From NCBI GenBank assembly GCA_963760735.1, contig CAVXEB010000004.1, forward strand, positions 558,001-622,000: a stretch of DNA of 64,000 nt, read 5' to 3'. Position numbers and translations under genes: made by a program. Source of the DNA: CF-46 sp963760735 (GTDB taxonomy: Bacteria; Chloroflexota; Limnocylindria; Limnocylindrales; CSP1-4). Shown piece after piece: positions 42,965 to 50,859 of the stretch (positions are counted from its first letter, which is position 1; every line of letters begins with the position of its first letter). The notes below the pieces were generated by a model. It ran no database searches. It was not told the origin of the DNA and worked only from the letters and a program-made list of their open reading frames with translations.

Positions 42965-44218
42965 GTGAGGTTGAGTGATCGGGGGTCGCTACCATTCGGC
43001 CGCATGAGACGTGGTGCTGTCACGGCGAGGCTGACAAGGCTGGTGTCGATCGCCGACCTCGCGGGGGACGACGACGACACGCGGCTCCGCAAGCGGATCG
43101 GCGTCGCAGCCGGGTTGATCACCATCGCTGCGCCATGGACCCTGCCGCTCGTATCGCCGACGCCACTCGGGCTCGGCCTGGCGATCGCGCTGTCCGCTTA
43201 CAGTGCGATCAACCTTACGGTCCTCGCCAGGACGCGGCGATTCGAGCGCTACGTGGTCCTCCTGATCGCAGCGGGACCCCTATTCGTCTTCGCGGCGAAC
43301 GCCCTGGCCGGCGGGGTCACGACCAGCGGCGCAGCCTGGGTCTGGGCCTTCCTCACCCCGGCCTACGCGATCCTCGCTCTCGGGCCGCGGCGAGCGACGC
43401 CGTGGCATGTCATATTCGTGGCGACCCTTCTGCTGACGGTCGCGCTAGACCCGGTGATCCGGACCTGGTTCGCGCCGCCGCCATATGCGATCCAGCTCGT
43501 GTTCTACGCCCAGAACATCGCTGTCCCGTTGACGGTGACGTTCCTGCTCCTTCGTTTCAGCGATCTTCGGAGGCGGGCTGCGGAAGACCGCTCCGACGAG
43601 CTGTTGACGAACGCGATCCCGGCGTCAATCGCGACCCGGCTCAAGCGAGGCGAGAGCCACATTGCCGAGGCCTACCCCGAAACAACGGTCGTCTTCGCCG
43701 ACATCGCCAGCTTCACTCCGTGGGCGCAGCGGACCGACCCCGCCAGGGTCGTCGCCCTGCTCGACGAACTTTTCAGCCGCTGGGACGGCCTCGCACAGGA
43801 TCATGGGGTCGAGAAGATCAAGACCGTCGGCGATGCGTTCATGGCCGTCGCCGGCGCTCCCGAACCCTGTGGCGATCACCCCCAGCGAGCACTCGCATTC
43901 GCCCGATCGGTCCTGGCCGCGGCTGCCGATTGGCGGGCCGCCAACGACCTCGGCCTCGAGGTCCGCGTGGGCCTGGCGAGTGGCCCGGTCGTGGGTGGGG
44001 TCATTGGGCGGCGTCGCCTGCTCTTCGACCTTTGGGGCGGGACTGTGAATACTGCCGCCCGTATGGAATCGACCGGTGTCCCCGGCCGGATCCATCTCGC
44101 GGGCTCGACACGCGCCCAGCTCGGCGACATCGGCGTGGAGCCGCGTGAGATCGATGTGAAGGGTCTCGGTCGGATGACCACCTACCTCGTCTCGAATGCG
44201 GTCCTCGAGCCCAGCTAA
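42965..44218 (+). CDS. Membrane-bound class III adenylate/guanylate cyclase
   Basis: 417 residues from GTG 42965 (ATG 43004 possible). Five or six TM helices in the first 200 residues (GVAAGLITIAAPWTLPLV, YVVLLIAAGPLFVFAANALA, AWVWAFLTPAYAILALG). Then a class III catalytic domain from about 235: VVFADIASFTPWAQ (metal Asp), IKTVGDAFMAVAG (second metal Asp), RVGLASGPVVGGVIG, FDLWGGTVNTAARMES (transition-state Asn/Arg) and GRIHLAGSTRAQL. Specificity (ATP or GTP) was not decided. It makes a cyclic nucleotide in response to a membrane signal. Confidence 0.92.
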   Translation: MRLSDRGSLPFGRMRRGAVTARLTRLVSIADLAGDDDDTRLRKRIGVAAGLITIAAPWTLPLVSPTPLGLGLAIALSAYSAINLTVLARTRRFERYVVLLIAAGPLFVFAANALAGGVTTSGAAWVWAFLTPAYAILALGPRRATPWHVIFVATLLLTVALDPVIRTWFAPPPYAIQLVFYAQNIAVPLTVTFLLLRFSDLRRRAAEDRSDELLTNAIPASIATRLKRGESHIAEAYPETTVVFADIASFTPWAQRTDPARVVALLDELFSRWDGLAQDHGVEKIKTVGDAFMAVAGAPEPCGDHPQRALAFARSVLAAAADWRAANDLGLEVRVGLASGPVVGGVIGRRRLLFDLWGGTVNTAARMESTGVPGRIHLAGSTRAQLGDIGVEPREIDVKGLGRMTTYLVSNAVLEPS

Positions 44219-44282
44219 ATCGTCGGACGCTCCGAGGCTCATATCAGCCCCACCCAGCCCGTGGTCCCTTTGCGTCGCCTTG

Positions 44283-44320
44283 AGAAGGCTGCGTACCAAT
44301 ACAAGCGAATGATCTATCGG
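44283..44320 (+). repeat. ssb-like remnant, copy 3 of 3
   Basis: GAGAAGGCTGCGTACCAATA and on, reading LEKAAYQYKRMIYR. The most decayed of the three copies; it follows the cyclase gene. Confidence 0.45.
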
Positions 44321-44339
44321 CGTTTGACCGACATGAAGA

Positions 44340-44646
44340 CTAGATCTCGTGCTTGAGTCGGTCGAGGGGCAATGCGCTCGCACCGGTCGATGTCGCGCGA
44401 AGGGCGTCCATGGTGGCGCCCCAGTCGGACTCCTGGGCCAATAGGCGCAGGTCCTCGTGCCGTCGGCTGATCTCGGTCGCAACGAGTGGGTGCTCCCAGA
44501 CCTGTTGCTCCGCGTCTGGCTCTGTCAGGTCGATCTCGTTCGATAGGCAGAAGTCGTCCAAGGTACCGATCAGCGATGCTGGAGGCAAGCACGGCAAACG
44601 CCGCCTTGTCTCCCCGCTGAGCCTGAACCACCAGGTCGGTATCCAC
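44340..44646 (-). pseudogene. ECF sigma factor remnant
   Basis: MDTDLVVQAQRGDKAAFAVL then ASSIADRYLGRLLPIERDR is a good ECF region 2 start. The following frame (RARRGATGLGAPT) keeps only weak region 2 likeness and no region 4. The other frame over the same DNA reads LVATEISRRHEDLRLLAQES. A dead sigma gene without an anti-sigma partner. Confidence 0.5.
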
Positions 44647-44812
44647 TCTTCCACCCTCTCGGGCGGCGCCGTTACGCGACGCCGCTCACACGGTATGGGG
44701 CGAAGCAAGGGGGTGGCCTTCAAACAACGGCCGACGAAATAGGCGAATGGCGTCCCCGGCAATGTCTGAGTCAGAGCTTCTTCTTGGGCTGGGACGATCT
44801 GAATGCCGAGGC

Positions 44813-44871
44813 GGCCCGCCGTCGCCGCCGGTCTAGCTGTCACACGTGGCCGACGCGCGGAGCGGCGGGCC
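44813..44871 (+). repeat. Element A copy, 59 bp
   Basis: Perfect 9-bp outer arms. The inner arm is GCCGG/CCGAC and the small stem CTA/TGG needs a G-U pair. The loop GCTGTCACACG is conserved. Confidence 0.9.
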
Positions 44872-45091
44872 GAAGGGACGATACGGACGGCGGCTTATCC
44901 GCAGCCCATCCGTTCGTGCGATGGGAGCTTCGAGACGAGCTCGGGTTGCCGAGGGATCGGCATCGAGCCAACTCCAGTTGGAAAGACCGCTGCGAGACGG
45001 CCACGAGATAGCGTAGGTCTACGGTCCGCGATGTACCACTGCCGGGCACGTGAGACGCGACGCGACCGTCGTGAGAAGTGGATGGGATCGC

Positions 45092-45613
45092 ATGAGCCTG
45101 CTGAAAAGACGAGGCTCCATCCGTCGAACGTCGCGAGTTGCGCCGAGCGTGATCGCGGCGCTGATGCTGCTGGCTGTGGCCGTTGTGCCGGCATCAGCAA
45201 AGGCATCCTCAGGCGAGTGGCATCGCGACAATTACGGGACCGGGCACGAGCGCGAGATCTGCCGCGAGGCGACGCCGTCCTGGTCGTGCGTGTACGACAA
45301 CGTGCCAGAGCCCGGTTTGCCGGGGAGCAACTCGGTGGCCCACTTCACCGGCCGGAATGTGACGGACTCTTGGTCGTGTCCGGAGTGGTTCGACGCCACG
45401 GTCTGCGACAACGTCGTCGCGGTGTACCGAGGAGTCGCGACGTACACCTCGAGCGGCAACCACCCGGTGACATTCCGGCAGGAATACATCGTGACGAACG
45501 TCGGAGGCCAGGAGATCCTGCAGCAGTACTTCGTGGACCTCTTCTACTGCCCCTGGTTCCGGACGTGGGATGAGGCGCTCGCCGCGAACCACGACTGCAC
45601 GTTCGCGCCTTAG
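45092..45613 (+). CDS. Secreted protein with disulfide-rich domain, unknown function
   Basis: 173 residues from ATG 45092. Sec signal peptide (RVAPSVIAALMLLAVAVVPASAKA). The mature part has six Cys: EREICREATPSWSCVYDNV, DSWSCPEWFDATVCDNVVAVY, DLFYCPWFRTWDEALAANHDC. It also has a beta-rich FRQEYIVTNVGGQEILQQYF segment. Not recognised as a family. It is the single gene between the A copies at 44813 and 45652. Confidence 0.72.
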   Translation: MSLLKRRGSIRRTSRVAPSVIAALMLLAVAVVPASAKASSGEWHRDNYGTGHEREICREATPSWSCVYDNVPEPGLPGSNSVAHFTGRNVTDSWSCPEWFDATVCDNVVAVYRGVATYTSSGNHPVTFRQEYIVTNVGGQEILQQYFVDLFYCPWFRTWDEALAANHDCTFAP

Positions 45614-45651
45614 CGAACGGGAGGGCCGATGTCGGCCCGAGATCTGGCAGT

Positions 45652-45711
45652 GCCGCCCGTCGTCGCCGCCGGTCTAGCTGTCACACGTAGCCGACGCGCG
45701 GAGCGGCGGGC
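45652..45711 (+). repeat. Element A copy
   Basis: Near-consensus (inner arm GCCGG/CCGAC, loop conserved), with changes in the left outer arm (GCCGCCCGTCGTCGCC). 39 bp after the secreted protein gene. Confidence 0.88.
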
Positions 45712-45815
45712 GGGTCAGACTCTAGCGGCCGCGACCCGTTTTCAGGAGTTCCGAACAGGTCGGACGTGACATCCGGCACTGACTTCGGCGGCACAAAGCC
45801 CGTGATCATCTGATC

Positions 45816-46280
45816 ATGACCTCGGACACACGCGCTCCGCGCTCCGACCCTGTCACGGCACGGGTGCACGTCTTCGTTCCCCGAGAACCCAGCCTCGTCT
45901 TTGACTTCTTCGCTGACCTGCGGAATGAGCCGCAATACAACGGGCAGGTGAGTGGGATCAGGAAGACCTCGCCCGGGCCGATCGACCGCGATACCACGTT
46001 CGCTGGACAGCACCGCGGCCTCGGGCCGGTTACGTGGCGTCTCTCCGAATACGAACGTCCGAACCACGTCGTTGTCGAGGGCGGCGTCGGTGAGGGTGCG
46101 TATCGATGGAGGGGCGACTTCGAGGCGACCGCGGGCGGGACGTGGATGACCGGACGGATGGAATGGCAGCCGCCCGCTCGCTGGCGCATCTTCCGGCCGT
46201 TGCTTGCTCCCATCCTTGCTTGGAACGCCCGCCGGTCGTTCCGTCGGATGGCGCGGGTACTCCAAGAGGCGAAGGGGTAA
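45816..46280 (+). CDS. SRPBCC (START-like) family protein
   Basis: 154 residues. Typical SRPBCC pattern: VHVFVPREPSLVFDFFADLRN, QVSGIRKTSPGPIDRDTTFAG, WRLSEYERPNHVVVEGGVGE, then a C-terminal helix RRSFRRMARVLQEAKG. These helix-grip proteins bind lipophilic ligands (polyketide cyclases, START domains). Function here unknown. A B tail follows. Confidence 0.85.
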   Translation: MTSDTRAPRSDPVTARVHVFVPREPSLVFDFFADLRNEPQYNGQVSGIRKTSPGPIDRDTTFAGQHRGLGPVTWRLSEYERPNHVVVEGGVGEGAYRWRGDFEATAGGTWMTGRMEWQPPARWRIFRPLLAPILAWNARRSFRRMARVLQEAKG

Positions 46281-46334
46281 CCACCAACCCGGGCCGGGAC
46301 CGAGTCGGGATTGATGACTTCTCGAAATCGTCCA

Positions 46335-46427
46335 GTTGGAGCTCCAGGATGCCCGGGACGGCCTCGAACGTGACGGACGGTACTTGGGAAGGCCGGTTGG
46401 GCCTGGATGCTCGCGCTGGTGGCCGAG
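46335..46427 (+). repeat. Element B, 3' tail fragment
   Basis: Reads LELQDARDGLERDGRYLGRP and on: homology from WELQAAQDGLERDGRYW to the end, with frame slips and no stop. Confidence 0.65.
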
Positions 46428-46536
46428 TTCGCTCGCAGTCGGGGAAAGGAGCGCGTCGTGTGGGTCGCATGATGGAGTCGACCAAGTCACGAACGATGCC
46501 GGCCGGCAACCCGCCCGCGCTGAGCGAGGTGCGATC

Positions 46537-47454
46537 ATGCGAATCCTAATCGCCTACGACGGCTCCGCCGGCGCGGAGCAGTCCCTCAGACTGGCGGATT
46601 CGGTCGACTGGCCAGCTGACTCGACGCTCCGGATCGCCGTGGTGATCGAACCCACGCTGCTTTTCGTGGGCGCTTCGATGGCAGGCGGGATCGATATCCC
46701 GTCGCCCGAAGTCGACACCCAGATCACGGCGTACCAACAGGAACAGGTCACGAAGGCGGCCCGGAGTCTCCGATCGGCGAATCGCACGGTGGAGGACATC
46801 GTTCTGCGCGGCCGGCCGGCAACGGCCCTCCTGGAAGAAGCGAAGCGATTTGGCGCGGATCTGGTGATCGGCGGATCACGCGGTCACGGCACGATCTCGA
46901 GCCTTCTGCTGGGATCGGTGTCGGCCGAGGTCGTCGATCACGCTCCATGTCCCGTCCTTGTTTCGCGCACCAAGTCGATCGATCGTGTCATCTTCGCCAC
47001 GGACGGCTCCGTTCCTTCTGCGGCTGCCGAGACCGTGCTATCGACCTGGTCGATCTTCGAGCGCCTGCCGATCCACGTCGTCAGCGTCGCCGACGTTGTC
47101 GAGCCGTGGCACACCGGGATCGCACCCACGATGTATCGACAGGTGATCGCAGCGCACGCAAGAGACCTCGCCGAGGCCAGGGCTGAGCACACGCGCATCG
47201 CCGAAGAGACGACCGCGCGGCTTCGGGCTCTCGGGCGGCAAGCTGAAGCGGCCATGCGGACGGGCGACGCGGCCGGGGAGATCGTCGCCGCCGCTGCAGA
47301 TGTGGGCGCCGATCTCGTCGTGATCGGCTCGCGTGGTCGAACCGGCCTTGCGAGCGCCGTCCTTGGCAGCGTGGCCCGGAACGTGCTCCATGGCAGCACG
47401 GCTTCGGTCCTGGTAGTCCACGAACCCAAGGCCGCGGGCGCCGGACGGTCCTAG
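46537..47454 (+). CDS. Universal stress protein, tandem USP domains
   Basis: 305 residues from ATG 46537. Domain 1: MRILIAYDGSAGAEQSLRLA, then GGSRGHGTISSLLLGSVSAEV; domain 2: VIFATDGSVPSAAAETVL, then GSRGRTGLASAVLGSVARNV. Both ATP-loop motifs are intact, unlike the paralogue at 14469. Cytoplasmic ATP-binding stress protein. Confidence 0.92.
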   Translation: MRILIAYDGSAGAEQSLRLADSVDWPADSTLRIAVVIEPTLLFVGASMAGGIDIPSPEVDTQITAYQQEQVTKAARSLRSANRTVEDIVLRGRPATALLEEAKRFGADLVIGGSRGHGTISSLLLGSVSAEVVDHAPCPVLVSRTKSIDRVIFATDGSVPSAAAETVLSTWSIFERLPIHVVSVADVVEPWHTGIAPTMYRQVIAAHARDLAEARAEHTRIAEETTARLRALGRQAEAAMRTGDAAGEIVAAAADVGADLVVIGSRGRTGLASAVLGSVARNVLHGSTASVLVVHEPKAAGAGRS

Positions 47455-47596
47455 CGACTCGGGCGAACTCGACGGGGGGCGATGATCAAAGGCGGACGAG
47501 CAATTCGGGCGACGACGCGCCTCAAACGAGTCAGGGGCGGGTGGCCCATCACGGAGCCGTCCCATGGCCCTGCCCGGCGCTCGACTTGCTCGCTCG

Positions 47597-49324
47597 TCAG
47601 TCGGCCGTCGGTCCCGACGCGATCTCGCGCCTGAACGCCTTGACCCCTTCTGTCACGGATGCGTAGAGATGTTCCTCGTCGATCATCGAGAGGAGCCCGT
47701 AACGAATGATCGAGTCGCGGACGCTCGATTGGAGCTCGGCAAACGCGAGGTGGATTCCGGCCGCGTTCAACTCGAGGTCGAGATCGGCCAGCATGGTCCC
47801 CGCAGTCGTGTCAATGTCGGTGATGGGCTCGGCGGCTACGAGCACCCAGCGCGGCGCCGGCACGGTCGTCTTCACCAGTTCGCGGATTCGGTCGCGGAAC
47901 TGGTTGGCGTTCGCAAAGAACAGTGGCGCCGACCAGCGAACGATCACGAGACCTGGAATGGGCGTCGCGTCGGGGTAGCGGCGGACGTCGTGGTAGCCCG
48001 GAGCCGTTGGGGTCTTCCCCAAGACCGCGGAGTAGGGCGCCCACGCTCGCTTGAAGATGTAGCTGACCGACAGCACGAGGGCGATGACGATTCCCTCGAG
48101 CACGCCCACAAAGATGACGCCCAGGGCGCACGTAATCGCGAGCGCGAACTCGGTTGTGCGGATGTGGTAGAGCCGGAGCAGCTCGGCCCGATCGAACAGG
48201 CTGATCGACGCCGCGATAACGACCGCGCTGAGGACTGCCTGCGGCATGGCCTGGACGAGGCCCGGCACGAATAGCAGCATTGCAATCAAGAGCGCCGCAG
48301 CCACGAGGCCAGTCAACTGGGTTTTCGCCCCCGACTGGAAGGCGACGGCCGTTCGCGAACTGCTGGTGCTCACCGGGAGACCGGCGAAAAGGCCCGCCGC
48401 CAGATTGGCCGAGCCGATCCCCACGAGCTCCTGGTTGCCGTCGACCTCGTAGCCCGCGCGAGCTGCAAAGCCTCCGGACACGGAGATCGTGTCGCCAATC
48501 GCGACGAGAGAGATGCCCACCGCCGAGGCGAAGAGCAGCGGGATGTCGGCGACCGGCACGTCCGGGATACTCGGGACCGGGATCCCCTGGGGCAACGTAC
48601 CGATCACCGGAACGCCATGCGTCGCGAGATCGAGCACGATCGATAGCACGATCGCCACGACGACCGCCACCAGGATCCCGGGCGTCCTCGGTGAGAGTCG
48701 CTTGAGACTCAGGATGATCGCCAGGCTGAGGACGCCGATCCCGAGCGCCCACGGGTTGGTGCTCCCGACACCCTCGACGAAGGCAACCGACTCGTCGACG
48801 AGGCCGCTCTCGACGGTCGAGAACCCGAACAGGGCGGGCAGCTGGCTGGCGAGGATCACGACGGCGAGTCCGGCGAGATAGCCCGTCCGAACCGGGTTGG
48901 AGAGAAGGTCGGCGACGAAGCCCACCCGCAGCAGCCCCGCGCCGAGTGTCAACGCGCCAACGAGCAATGCCAGCATTCCGGCGAGAGCGATCGCCTGTTC
49001 CTCGCTGCCGGCCGCGAGGGGGAGGATCGTGGCCGCGATCATCGGGCCGAACGCCGAATCCGGACCGAGAACGAGGATCGGCGACGGACCGACGAGGGCG
49101 TAGGCGACGAGGCACATCACGGTCGCGTATAGGCCCGTGATCGCTGGCAGTCCGGCCAGCTCCGCATAAGCCATCCCCTGCGGCACCAGGAGCGTGACCA
49201 GCACGATGCCCGCGATCAGGTCGCGCGTCAGCCACGTCCGCTCGTATGTGCCGATCACCCGGACCCCTGGGATCCAGCGCTCGACCCACGCGCGAATCAA
49301 ACCCGTAGTCGCGTCCGTGGTCAC
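47597..49324 (-). CDS. SulP family anion transporter with STAS domain
   Basis: 575 residues. The SulP core runs from LIAGIVLVTLLVPQGMAYAE (signature) through LVGPSPILVLGPDSAFGPMI, SVSGGFAARAGYEVDGNQEL and VSTSSSRTAVAFQSGAKTQL, part of TM8 with anion-binding residues. A STAS domain fills about 440-560 (PIPGLVIVRWSAPLFFANAN, LVAAEPITDIDTTAGTMLAD). It imports sulfate, bicarbonate or another anion. It is convergent with the USP gene. Complete and intact. Confidence 0.93.
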   Translation of the reverse strand: MTTDATTGLIRAWVERWIPGVRVIGTYERTWLTRDLIAGIVLVTLLVPQGMAYAELAGLPAITGLYATVMCLVAYALVGPSPILVLGPDSAFGPMIAATILPLAAGSEEQAIALAGMLALLVGALTLGAGLLRVGFVADLLSNPVRTGYLAGLAVVILASQLPALFGFSTVESGLVDESVAFVEGVGSTNPWALGIGVLSLAIILSLKRLSPRTPGILVAVVVAIVLSIVLDLATHGVPVIGTLPQGIPVPSIPDVPVADIPLLFASAVGISLVAIGDTISVSGGFAARAGYEVDGNQELVGIGSANLAAGLFAGLPVSTSSSRTAVAFQSGAKTQLTGLVAAALLIAMLLFVPGLVQAMPQAVLSAVVIAASISLFDRAELLRLYHIRTTEFALAITCALGVIFVGVLEGIVIALVLSVSYIFKRAWAPYSAVLGKTPTAPGYHDVRRYPDATPIPGLVIVRWSAPLFFANANQFRDRIRELVKTTVPAPRWVLVAAEPITDIDTTAGTMLADLDLELNAAGIHLAFAELQSSVRDSIIRYGLLSMIDEEHLYASVTEGVKAFRREIASGPTAD

Positions 49325-49691
49325 ACGGATCTTCCTCTCAGCAGCCTGTCCCCTTGGCAGACGAGCGTAGACGTCGTGTGATCAGCGCGGGCGATCGTCC
49401 ACGTTTGCCGTGGCCCGATTGGATCCGGTTCCGTGCCAGACGACTCTGTGCGTTGCCCGTAAGCCAGACCACGCTGTTCCCCGCGGGGGCAGTCCTGAAG
49501 CGTTGTTTCGCGCAACTTCGCCCGAAACGCGCGCGCACGATCTACCGCCCCGTGTGATCTTGGGCCGACGCGTGGGGCCTCCCACGGCCAGCTCCCATGG
49601 GTACGCCGGTCGGCCGCCGCCAAGGGGGCCGTAGCCCACGGTCGCGACCGCTCCCGCCGGTCGGCCCGTGCATGCGGACGCGACACCTACT
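49325..49691. other. Intergenic, no gene seen
   Basis: About 370 bp upstream of the SulP gene and downstream of the Mth938-like gene. It should hold the SulP promoter, but I could not pick out a convincing -35/-10 pair. Confidence 0.4.
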
Positions 49692-50045
49692 TCAGCAGGT
49701 CACGTGGAGGATCGCTGCCGGCGACCCGTTACCGCCGGCCGCGAGCAGCTCGCACGCCTCCCGGGTTGGCCGGGCGACGATCTCGACTCCACGTCGCTCG
49801 GCCTCGCGGAACAGACCGCTGGTGATCGGAAGCTGGCCGTTGAAGCCTGTGCCGACGATGAGCCTTCGCGACGACCACGGGATCGCCTCCTCGGCCGAGA
49901 GCGGCGTGTGGCCGTACTCGGACCGATGCGGCTTCGACGGGCCTTTCTTGCGGCGCCGGATGCGGTCCCCTTCGATCACCACGTCATGGTCGAACTGTTG
50001 TCCGTCGATCTCGATGCGGCCGAAGGCGACGAGCCGGCAGTTCAT
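49692..50045 (-). CDS. Mth938-like (DUF498/AAMDC) domain protein
   Basis: 117 residues. Family features: FGRIEIDGQQFDHDVVIEGD, WSSRRLIVGTGFNGQLPITS and ARPTREACELLAAGGNGSPA, ending in LHVTC. The fold is known from archaeal MTH938 and mitochondrial NDUFAF3; the role in bacteria is unclear. Short single gene near the right end of the island; it may belong to the core instead. Confidence 0.85.
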   Translation of the reverse strand: MNCRLVAFGRIEIDGQQFDHDVVIEGDRIRRRKKGPSKPHRSEYGHTPLSAEEAIPWSSRRLIVGTGFNGQLPITSGLFREAERRGVEIVARPTREACELLAAGGNGSPAAILHVTC

Positions 50046-50297
50046 GGCGATCCTCGAGTACCCCGCGCGTCAACCGATGGTAGAGCCGGACGGCGCGGGC
50101 CTCGTCGCCCGGCGCACCGGATCCGCGGGGCGGTCGATTGTGACGAGCGCGGCCTCGGCCCTGGCAGGTGTGTTCCCGGCTTCAGGGTCGCGGTGCCCAC
50201 CCAATAGAACGTGCCGACGGTGCCCCCTGTCCGAGCTCTCCGGAGATATAACTCGCGAAACGCTGGGTCGGGGCCGCAGGCACCGTCTTGCCTTCCG

Positions 50298-50612
50298 TCA
50301 TCGACCCGCCCCCCTACCAGCTGCCGCCACCGACGCGTAGCGCTGACACGATCGGCACTCGGCGCGCACGTTGGCAGGCTCAAGGGCCAGGTCCGGACGC
50401 TGACGGATCGGGATGAGGTGGCCGCCGGTCAACGGCAGGCCGCTCGCACCGCAGGCCTGACAGACGCCACCGGCAGCCGCGATAGTCGCAGCGGCCAATG
50501 ATCGCCAAGCGGACGAGCGGTAGAAATTTCGCTCGCCGGGTGGGCGGGTCAGGTTCTTCCGCTGCCACATCGCGCGCTGGCAGGCGTCGCAACGGGACCT
50601 TGGTCGCGTCAA
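50298..50612 (-). CDS. HNH endonuclease
   Basis: 104 residues. SRCDACQRAMWQRKNLTRPP at the start, FYRSSAWRSLAAAT in the middle, and the HNH core CQACGASGLPLTGGHLIPIR, then LALEPANVRAECRSCQRYAS, with the CxxC...H...N...CxxC layout of phage-type HNH proteins. It lies 43 bp from the intact tRNA-Asn, the usual position for an integration-linked gene. It may be part of the island's own functions or a phage remnant. Confidence 0.8.
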   Translation of the reverse strand: MTRPRSRCDACQRAMWQRKNLTRPPGERNFYRSSAWRSLAAATIAAAGGVCQACGASGLPLTGGHLIPIRQRPDLALEPANVRAECRSCQRYASVAAAGRGAGR

Positions 50613-50654
50613 CGAGCGAGTTTCGTGCTCGGACGGTGCAACCTAGACGGAGTT

Positions 50655-50728
50655 GGCTCCGGCGGTAGGACTCGAACCTACGACCAAGCGGTTAACAGCC
50701 GCCCGCTCTACCACTGAGCTACGCCGGA
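50655..50728 (-). tRNA. tRNA-Asn (GTT), CCA encoded
   Basis: 74 nt. 7-bp acceptor stem (TCCGGCG/CGCCGGA), D arm GCTCAGTGGTAGAGC, anticodon loop CTGTTAA with anticodon GTT (plus-strand 50695-50697), T arm GTAGG-TTCGAGT-CCTAC, discriminator G and encoded CCA. All parts are present, so it is functional. Its 3' part is repeated at 2004 and 40776. Confidence 0.95.
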
Positions 50729-50859
50729 GCGAGCGTCGACGGCCGCGACGGGCGCCGACGAATTGACGCGTGACTGGCGCGCGCCGGGCGACAGAATACC
50801 AGACAGGGTTCCGGCCGCCCGACACGTCGATCGGAGCGTCGATCGGCGACGATGGTCCC

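Larger units (their letters stand above)
2004..50728. mobile_element. Putative tRNA-Asn genomic island (about 48.7 kb)
   Basis: Direct repeats of the tRNA-Asn 3' end flank this stretch: a fragment with a serine recombinase remnant at the left, the intact tRNA at the right. An HNH endonuclease gene lies just inside the right end. All copies of repeats A and B in the window fall inside it, as do most gene remnants. A second, more decayed tRNA-Asn fragment at 40776 and a tRNA-Thr-like fragment at 39541 suggest several integration events. Inference: the recombinase is dead and no excision has been seen. Confidence 0.5.

Noticed and set aside
44340..44843. Minus-strand frame that starts inside element A (MTARPAATAG) as a real gene
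   Set aside because: It overlaps the sigma-factor remnant in another frame and shows no family signal; more likely a read-through of decayed DNA.
2722..45711. Calling element A a classical integron attC site
   Set aside because: Length and fold are similar, but the GTTRRRY core and its inverse are absent (one chance GTTGGAC after the 35874 copy), the genes face both ways and no IntI gene is present. Kept only as a hypothesis for an unknown recombinase.
2722..45711. Element A as a CRISPR repeat
   Set aside because: Copies are kilobases apart with genes between them; there are no regular spacers and no cas genes.
2722..45711. Element A as ordinary transcription terminators
   Set aside because: No T-run follows either arm, all copies share one orientation although genes face both ways, and loop bases are conserved, which terminators do not need.
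50042..50383. Minus-strand open frame between the Mth938-like and HNH genes
   Set aside because: Low-complexity content, no motif, and it overlaps the HNH gene.
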